DNA from: an uncultured bacterium
Lineage (GTDB): Bacteria > Planctomycetota > UBA1135 > GCA-002686595
Length of the DNA: 64,000 bases
Assembly: GCA_938083085.1 (NCBI GenBank)
Contig: CALLKX010000052.1
Span: 62,001 to 126,000, forward strand
Direction of reading: 5' to 3'
The notes beneath the pieces were generated by a model that saw only the letters and a list, made by a program, of their open reading frames with translations, had not been told where the DNA came from and did no database searches. Numbering within the stretch: position 1 is the first letter of the stretch; each line of letters starts with the position of its first letter. Positions 58,947 through 64,000 of this stretch are shown here, one piece after another. The position numbers were made by a program, and so were the translations under genes.

Positions 58947-60495
58947 GCCCTTCGATGGGCAGCCAACCCACGAGGGCGCACTTGAATCGCTGCCACCAGG
59001 ACGTCCGGGGCTCCTTGCGGTACGAGGCCGGCTCCCCCCCTTCGACGCCTGTCCAGACGAGGCCGTCCTCGTCCATGGTGACGCTCCAGCTGCTGCCCGG
59101 CGCGAGCACCGCCTCGATCCCCTCGATCAACCCCTCGGCGAGCTCCGGGCTGTCGATGACGAAGCCCAGCTCCGTGTTGAGTTGGACGGAGCGCGGATCA
59201 AGGTTCATGGAGCCCACGAACAGGTACCGGCGGTCCGAGATGAAGGTCTTGGCGTGCAGGCTCGCGTTCTTCGAGCCGAACAGGCCCTCGTCGTAGAGGG
59301 CGTCCGTGAAGTCGCTGCTGGGCTGGACCTCGTAGACCTGGACCCCGCCCTCCACGAGCGTGCGACGGTACCTGCGATAGCCGGCGTGTACCGCCCCCAC
59401 GTCCGTCGAGGCCAGCGAGTTGGTGAGGATCCGGACCTCCACGCCACGGGCTGCGTCAGCCACGAGGGCGCGCGTGCCCGCCTTTCCAGGGATGAAGTAG
59501 GGGGAGACGATCAGGAGCTCCTCCTGCGCGGTGGGGATGTCATTTCGCAGGCGCTCGATCAGCAGCAGCTCGGCGAGCTCGTCCCCGCTCGCGACGATCT
59601 TCCTGGGCCGATCGCTATGAGCGTGGGTCACCGCCCAGGTCAGCGGGAGCTCATCGTCAGCCGCCTCCTGGATGAAGTCCGCCCCGTCCAGCCTGCGCGC
59701 GTACGAGGAGTCGCTGTTCTCTGCCGCGACGTCCAGGAGCGCAGCCCGCAGGGCGTCGAGGTCGCCCGCGTCCCTCTTGAACGAGCTCCACCCGTTGAGC
59801 TGCTCGGTGAACTCGGAGTTCCAGTACTCGTCGAAGGACTCCCCTAGCTCCGAGAGCACCGGCCCAAAGGCGAGCACGTCGAGGTCACCGAAGTTGACGT
59901 CCTCTGCGGCGTCGAAGTACTCATCCCCCACGTTCCGCCCGCCGACGATCCCCGCGATTCCATCGGCGGTGAGCATCTTGTTGTGCATCCGGTGGTTGAT
60001 CCGGAAGGGGCGCCCCATGAGGTCCAGGGTCTTCGCCAGCCAGGTCCACGGACCCCTGGCCCGCGGATTGAAGAGGCGCACCTCGAGGTGCTCATGGACG
60101 TTCGCCGCGGCGAGCCGGTCATCGATCCCGTCCGAACCCAGGTCGTCGATCAGGAGCCGGACCCGCACGCCCCGATCCGCCGCCTCGAGGAGCAGCTTGA
60201 GGAGGATGGAGCCCGTGACGTCGTCGTGGAAGATGTAGTACTGCACGTCGATCGCGTGCTCAGCACGCTGGATCAACGCCCCTCGCGACGCGAAGGCGTC
60301 GAGTCCATCTCCGAGCAGGTACAGCCCCGTCTCGCCGGGGTGGCGCGCGAGGACCTCGGTGATCTCGGCGCCGATCTCCGAGTCCACCGGGCCGTCGAAG
60401 GCGAAGCTGGGCGTCGCCGCCCCGTCCAGTCGTGGATAGACGCAAGAAGAGAGGGTCCCGACCAACAACAGCAGGAGAAACCAGGGGCTCTTCAT
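58939..60495 (-). CDS. Phospholipase D/cardiolipin-synthase family lipoprotein
   Basis: A 518-residue PLD-superfamily protein with two HKD motifs, HNKMLTAD (about 171-178) and HAKTFISD (about 411-418), each followed by the GG(R)N/GS-x-N part (IVGGRNVG and VGSMNLDPRS). A lipobox (LVGTLSSC) predicts membrane anchoring facing the periplasm, unlike ClsA, which has two N-terminal helices. It may make cardiolipin or act as a phosphodiesterase on phospholipids or nucleic acids. It diverges from the DUF4136 gene and its 3' end holds a triple 12-bp repeat with extra stop codons. Confidence 0.9.
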   Translation of the reverse strand: MKSPWFLLLLLVGTLSSCVYPRLDGAATPSFAFDGPVDSEIGAEITEVLARHPGETGLYLLGDGLDAFASRGALIQRAEHAIDVQYYIFHDDVTGSILLKLLLEAADRGVRVRLLIDDLGSDGIDDRLAAANVHEHLEVRLFNPRARGPWTWLAKTLDLMGRPFRINHRMHNKMLTADGIAGIVGGRNVGDEYFDAAEDVNFGDLDVLAFGPVLSELGESFDEYWNSEFTEQLNGWSSFKRDAGDLDALRAALLDVAAENSDSSYARRLDGADFIQEAADDELPLTWAVTHAHSDRPRKIVASGDELAELLLIERLRNDIPTAQEELLIVSPYFIPGKAGTRALVADAARGVEVRILTNSLASTDVGAVHAGYRRYRRTLVEGGVQVYEVQPSSDFTDALYDEGLFGSKNASLHAKTFISDRRYLFVGSMNLDPRSVQLNTELGFVIDSPELAEGLIEGIEAVLAPGSSWSVTMDEDGLVWTGVEGGEPASYRKEPRTSWWQRFKCALVGWLPIEGQL

Positions 60496-60587
60496 CGACT
60501 TGATCCTAGCCCCGCGCTGGTACGAGGGGGGATCCGCGGCGCGAAGGTGCTCGCGATGATGCGCCAGGTGGGTAAGGTCGGTCCGCC

Positions 60588-61175
60588 ATGCTCACCCGCA
60601 CCATCCTGCTCCTCCCTCTCGTGCTCGCCGCGAGCTGCGTCGCTCCGCCTGTCTTCACCGATCTCGATACGAGTGCGGACTTCGGGGCGTACCAGACGTA
60701 CGCCTTCCTCAAGCCGTCCTCGGTCGTCGCCAGCCCCAAGGGCGCCAACCCAATGCTGGCCGGCCATCTCGAGGACGCCGCAGCCGGGGACCTCGCCGAA
60801 TTGGGGTACCGACCGAGCGCAGAGGGGCAGGCGCCCGACCTCGTGGTCTCCTTCACGCTCGGCGCCCGCGACCGCATCATGGAGACCGAGTACCCCAGCT
60901 TCTACGGGCGAGGGCGGTACGACTGGGGTGGGCCGTACTACCAGCAGACCGACATCCGCCACTACACGGAGGGCACGCTCTGCATCGACTTCTTCGACCC
61001 CGCGCGCGACGCGCCCGTGTGGCACGGTAAGACCGTTCGCACCGTCACCAAGAAGCTCCGTGAGGACCCCGCTGGCGCGGCGAAGGCCGTGGTCGGCGCG
61101 ATCCTCGAGCGCTTCCCCAAGAGGTCCGAGGCCGCCCCCGTACCGGTGACCAAGAGCGACGGGGGAGCCACGTGA
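60588..61175 (+). CDS. DUF4136 lipoprotein
   Basis: A 195-residue lipoprotein (MLTRTILLLPLVLAASC). After the cysteine comes TDLDTSADFGAYQTYAFLKP, the typical DUF4136 start in which a DYD-x-x-xDF...TFaf strand is found. The central YPSFYGRGRYDWGGPYY loop and the ending VGAILERFP are family-like. Function is unknown; such lipoproteins are common in envelope clusters. It overlaps the next gene by 4 bp (GTGA). Confidence 0.88.
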   Translation: MLTRTILLLPLVLAASCVAPPVFTDLDTSADFGAYQTYAFLKPSSVVASPKGANPMLAGHLEDAAAGDLAELGYRPSAEGQAPDLVVSFTLGARDRIMETEYPSFYGRGRYDWGGPYYQQTDIRHYTEGTLCIDFFDPARDAPVWHGKTVRTVTKKLREDPAGAAKAVVGAILERFPKRSEAAPVPVTKSDGGAT

Positions 61176-61921
61176 TCGGCGCCGACCACCGTCGCCGTCA
61201 GGCACCGTTCGGCACCCTGCTCATCGCGCTGGTGCTGTTCATCGTCCTGATCCCGATCATGGGGAGCTCGACCCTGGGCATCCCGACGCTCCGGGTCGGC
61301 TTCTCCGGGATCCTCATCGCCGGCCTCTGGGTCGCGAACGACGCGAACGAGGGGCGCAAGGTCCTCACCGTGGCGGCGGTCCTCGTCCTGTTCAACCTCT
61401 GCGCCCAGTGGTTTGCGAGGTTGATCCTCGATGAGGCGCTCGACAAGGCCCTGCTCAAGTCAGCGCTCAGCGCGATCTACCTCGGCGTGCTCGCGATCAC
61501 CCTGATGCGTACGCTGATTCGAGAGCGCTCACCATCGAGCGACACGCTCGTCGGAGGGATCAACGTGTACCTCCTCATGGCGCTCATGTTCGCGGAGCTT
61601 CACATCGTGACCGAGTGCCTCACGCCCGGCTCCTACCAGCAGGGAGGCGTGAGCCTCGTGGAGCTCGGCAGCGCCGCCGCGACCTGCCTTCACACGCCCT
61701 TCGTCTACTTCAGCTTCGTGACCATCACCACGCTTGGATATGGGGACGTGATCCCCGTAACCCCCAGCGCACAGTTCCTTTGCGCCGCGGAGGCCGTGGC
61801 CGGTCAGCTCTACGTGGCCATCCTCATCGGCGGGCTCGTGGCCCTGTGGATCAGCAACCGCGGCGCCGGGCAACAGGAGCCCGGACCGGTGACGCCGCGA
61901 GGTACCTCCCCAGACGCCTGA
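61172..61921 (+). CDS. Potassium channel-like membrane protein
   Basis: A 249-residue integral membrane protein of about six helices. Near the C-terminus a pore loop reads FSFVTITTLGYGDVIPVTPSAQ, with the K+ selectivity filter TLGYGD, between two helices (the last is VAILIGGLVALWIS). There is no voltage-sensor arginine array, and no RCK domain follows. The GTG start overlaps the DUF4136 stop. It probably forms a tetrameric K+ channel; the N-terminal helices have no close family label that I recognise. Confidence 0.87.
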   Translation: MIGADHRRRQAPFGTLLIALVLFIVLIPIMGSSTLGIPTLRVGFSGILIAGLWVANDANEGRKVLTVAAVLVLFNLCAQWFARLILDEALDKALLKSALSAIYLGVLAITLMRTLIRERSPSSDTLVGGINVYLLMALMFAELHIVTECLTPGSYQQGGVSLVELGSAAATCLHTPFVYFSFVTITTLGYGDVIPVTPSAQFLCAAEAVAGQLYVAILIGGLVALWISNRGAGQQEPGPVTPRGTSPDA

Positions 61922-61925
61922 ACCG

Positions 61926-63080
61926 TCAGCCGTCGCTCTTCTTCACCGACTGGGGCTTCTTCGGCGACTGGGGCTTCTTCGACGGCTCCGCTGAGGCGCT
62001 CCGCTCGACCCGGGTGCGCTCGAGCTGAGCTTCCCAGAGGGCGGGGGTCGAGACGCACCGGAACCCGAGGTGGTTCATCCCGCTGTCGGGCGGCGTGGCC
62101 ATGCGCGCACTCGGCCGGTAGCTCGAGCAGTAGTCGGCATGGCACAGGAAGGACCCCCCCTTCTGGACGTAGGAGTCCCTCGAGTAGGGATTGCGAGGAT
62201 CGGCAGCTCGAAGGGGTCCGGTGGGGTTTTCGATCACGGCGCCCGGCCCGCCAGCGCGCACCCGCTGCTCGTAGAGGTCCGGCTGGAACTGATCCGAGGT
62301 CCACTCCCAGACGTTGCCGCTCAGGTCGAAGAGCCCCAGGGCGTTCGGCGCGTAGCTCCCCACGGGCGCGGCCACCTCGAAGCCATCCGCGAGCTCGTTC
62401 TCGAAGGGAAACTGGCCTTGCCAGATGTTGGCGCGGTGGACCCCGTCGGGGACCAGCTCCGCGCCCCAGATGTAGCGCGCACCCTCGGCGCCAGCGCGGG
62501 CCGCGCGCTCCCACTCAGCCTCCGTGGGCAGCCGCTTGCCGGCCCACGCAGCGTAGGCCGTCGCGTCGAACCACGACACATGAACGACCGGATAGGACTC
62601 CATGCCCTCGATGGAGCTCCCCGGCCCCTTGGGATGGCGCCAGTCGGCGCCCGGGGTCCACGCCCACCACTGTGAGTAGTCCCGTAGATCGACCCGCCCA
62701 GGCGTCTTGGCGAAGATCAACGACCCGGCCACCAGGGTCCCCGGCGGCGGCTCGGGCGTACCCGGCGGCAGCTGGGCCGCGAGTTCCTCCCAGCTCGGCA
62801 CGATCTCGGCCGTGGTCTTGTAGCCCGTGGCCTCCACGAAGCGTGCGAACTGCGCGTTGGTGACCTCGGTCAGGTCCATCCAGAAGCCGTCGACCCGCAC
62901 GCGGTGCGCGGGCCGCTCGTCCGGCCTGCCGTCTTCACCGTCCCACCCCATGGTGAAGACACCTGGCTCGACCCACACCATGCCCGAGGGAGCCTTGGGC
63001 GCGGGCATCGGAGCCGCGGGAGCGGAGGCGTCACCCTGGATGAGGGCTGGCGCGAACAGAGCGAGGGCGAGGAACATCAT
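61926..63080 (-). CDS. Exported formylglycine-generating enzyme (SUMF1-like)
   Basis: A 384-residue FGE-sulfatase-domain protein with a signal peptide (MMFLALALFAPALIQG). MVWVEPGVFTMG opens the fold, RLPTEAEWERAAR and LGLFDLSGNVWEWTSD are the conserved core, and KGGSFLCHADYCSSYR carries the two cysteines at the positions of the active-site pair of true FGEs. These enzymes oxidise a cysteine in sulfatases to formylglycine using Cu+ and O2. No sulfatase is in the window, and export to the periplasm is unusual for a bacterial FGE acting on nascent sulfatases. The C-terminus has a short Lys/Pro/Gln/Ser repeat (KKPQSPKKPQSVKKS). Confidence 0.92.
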   Translation of the reverse strand: MMFLALALFAPALIQGDASAPAAPMPAPKAPSGMVWVEPGVFTMGWDGEDGRPDERPAHRVRVDGFWMDLTEVTNAQFARFVEATGYKTTAEIVPSWEELAAQLPPGTPEPPPGTLVAGSLIFAKTPGRVDLRDYSQWWAWTPGADWRHPKGPGSSIEGMESYPVVHVSWFDATAYAAWAGKRLPTEAEWERAARAGAEGARYIWGAELVPDGVHRANIWQGQFPFENELADGFEVAAPVGSYAPNALGLFDLSGNVWEWTSDQFQPDLYEQRVRAGGPGAVIENPTGPLRAADPRNPYSRDSYVQKGGSFLCHADYCSSYRPSARMATPPDSGMNHLGFRCVSTPALWEAQLERTRVERSASAEPSKKPQSPKKPQSVKKSDG

Positions 63081-63128
63081 CCCGCGCAGTGTAGGTCGAA
63101 TCTTGGCCCAGGGGAGGCCGGCGCTGAC

Positions 63129-63476
63129 CTACAGCTGAGCGCCGAGGACAATCGCGTGGAAGCCGTACTCGGTCAGCGCGTTGTCCTCGAAGTGGAGCTT
63201 GAGAGCCTTGGAGGGGATGAGGATCGCGGACCGCTCCGGGAGGTAGACCCAGACGTCCCCCCGCTCACTCTTCTCGGCAGGGGAGCCGACCGTGGAGAGC
63301 ACCTGGAGCTTGGTCATGCCTTGCTGCAGGTCCTTGGAGTACTCCTTCACCGTCGAGAACTTGTAGCGCTGATCGCCCCTGGGGATGACCTCGTTGGTCT
63401 CGGCGTCCACGGTGACGCAGCCCGGTCCGATCGAGAGAGTCGCGACGAGCGCGACAGCGAGCAGGTGGAGCTTCAT
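63129..63476 (-). CDS. BamE/SmpA-like lipoprotein
   Basis: A 115-residue lipoprotein (signal MKLHLLAVALVATLSIGPGC). The core KDLQQGMTKLQVLSTVGSPAEKSERGDVWVYLP follows the BamE/OmlA pattern in which G-(M/L)-T-x-x-x-V-x-x-x-x-G-x-P leads to a tryptophan/tyrosine strand. BamE assists outer-membrane barrel assembly. It is short, and a later LKLHFEDNALTEYGF strand fits. The ATG at 63476 is chosen; the 238-aa track ORF continues upstream across the adjacent barrel gene in another frame. Confidence 0.8.
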   Translation of the reverse strand: MKLHLLAVALVATLSIGPGCVTVDAETNEVIPRGDQRYKFSTVKEYSKDLQQGMTKLQVLSTVGSPAEKSERGDVWVYLPERSAILIPSKALKLHFEDNALTEYGFHAIVLGAQL

Positions 63477-63528
63477 GGAGGCAGGGGCGCTTGGGGGAAC
63501 GGAGTCAGCGGCGAGTCTAGCGGGCCCG

Positions 63529-64000
63529 TCAGTACGACTGCGAGACCGTGAGTCCGAACTGTACGCCCTCGATGATGAGGTCATTGAAGTCAGGACCGAG
63601 GTACGCGTAGGAATCGACCCAGCGCACGCCGAAGCCCAGGAGCAGGGGCCCGCCAAGCTCCAACTCGACGCCTGCGCGGGCGTACCAGCCGCCGCCGACC
63701 CCGTCGACCGAGTCGCGCTCTGAACCCGATGGTTGATCCACGCTGAGGGTCTTGATGCTGGCGTACTGGAGCACGGGGCCCGCGCCGCCGTAGATGCGCC
63801 ATCCGCCCTCGAGTGGGATCGTGGCGTAGGCTCCGACGAACCCATCGAGCAGCAGCACGTCGTTGTCGCGCTGGGTCACGATCGCCCCGTTGCCCAGCGC
63901 GAGGACGGTGCGCGTCGACTGCCAGCCACCGGAGATTCCGCCCTCCAGCCCCAGGCGAACCTCTCCATCAGTCATGGAGTGCTGGAAGCTGCCGCCCAAC
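63529..64000 (-). CDS. Outer-membrane beta-barrel protein, C-terminal part (cut by window edge)
   Basis: About 157 residues of a beta-barrel-like protein that continues past the right end of the window. Alternating amphipathic strands are clear (VRLGLEGGISGGWQ, DGFVGAYATIPLEGGWRIYGGAGPVLQYAS, GWYARAGVELELGGPLLLGFGVRW), ending in a terminal QFGLTVSQSY strand with the C-terminal aromatic residue typical of barrels recognised by the BAM machinery. The N-terminus and signal peptide are not in the window. It lies upstream of the BamE-like lipoprotein on the same strand, a sensible functional pair but not proof of one. Confidence 0.72.
   Translation of the reverse strand, partial: LGGSFQHSMTDGEVRLGLEGGISGGWQSTRTVLALGNGAIVTQRDNDVLLLDGFVGAYATIPLEGGWRIYGGAGPVLQYASIKTLSVDQPSGSERDSVDGVGGGWYARAGVELELGGPLLLGFGVRWVDSYAYLGPDFNDLIIEGVQFGLTVSQSY

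Overview
This is a GC-rich bacterial chromosomal window with dense, mostly well-formed genes on both strands and no phage, insertion sequence, CRISPR array or rRNA that I can see. The most likely source is a member of the Planctomycetota. The evidence is indirect: a secreted protein ending in a YCGP...NSTG-type C-terminal domain that I associate with that phylum, many lipoproteins and secreted hypothetical proteins, a formylglycine-generating enzyme, weak or absent Shine-Dalgarno sequences, and frequent ATGA/GTGA start-stop overlaps. No marker gene in the window fixes the lineage, so this stays an inference.

Layout. 1-3.1 kb: truncated signal peptidase I, MgtE Mg2+ transporter, and a divergent LeuA-like aldol synthase. 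3.2-5.5 kb: GNAT acetyltransferase, CaCA cation antiporter and a glutamine amidotransferase. 5.5-10.3 kb: a membrane protein of unknown function, aroB and two multi-spanning membrane proteins. 10.3-16.7 kb: ferritin-like protein, ClpS, orphan MoxR ATPase, a TPR-like secreted protein, and an MBOAT/SGNH O-acetylation pair. 16.8-21.5 kb: a membrane-stress type cluster (ECF sigma, transmembrane anti-sigma, RseB-like lipoprotein), a calcium-binding-repeat protein and tRNA-Arg(CCG). 21.6-23.8 kb: SGNH hydrolase and aldo/keto reductase. 23.9-29.5 kb: a tandem-duplicated MntR-type regulator followed by a complete Mn/Zn-type ABC importer with two permeases, then an SRAP protein. 29.5-35.4 kb: a pseudo-metalloprotease, TrmB, a secreted beta-sandwich protein and a secreted GH13 branching-type enzyme. 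35.9-41.9 kb: MscS channel, ImuA-ImuB mutasome genes, a DUF4097 lipoprotein and YbaK. 41.9-49.9 kb: a 1965-residue papain-fold/DUF4011/SF1 helicase/Vsr-like nuclease protein and a KefB-like antiporter. 49.9-57.4 kb: a five-gene sugar uptake operon (binding protein, ATPase, permease, lipoprotein aldose epimerase, SDR) and a second MscS channel. 57.4-64 kb: envelope genes, including duplicated lipoproteins, phospholipase D, DUF4136, a K+ channel, FGE, a BamE-like protein and a truncated beta-barrel.

The strongest candidates for something unusual are four. (1) The single-chain tandem MntR upstream of its probable target transporter. (2) The giant multi-enzyme protein, which looks like a one-gene defence system carrying an apparently intact Cys-His-Asp peptidase-like domain. 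(3) The sigma/anti-sigma/RseB-like cluster outside Proteobacteria, with a near-leaderless ECF-type promoter in front of it. (4) A secreted gluzincin-like protein whose HExxH motif reads NELVN.
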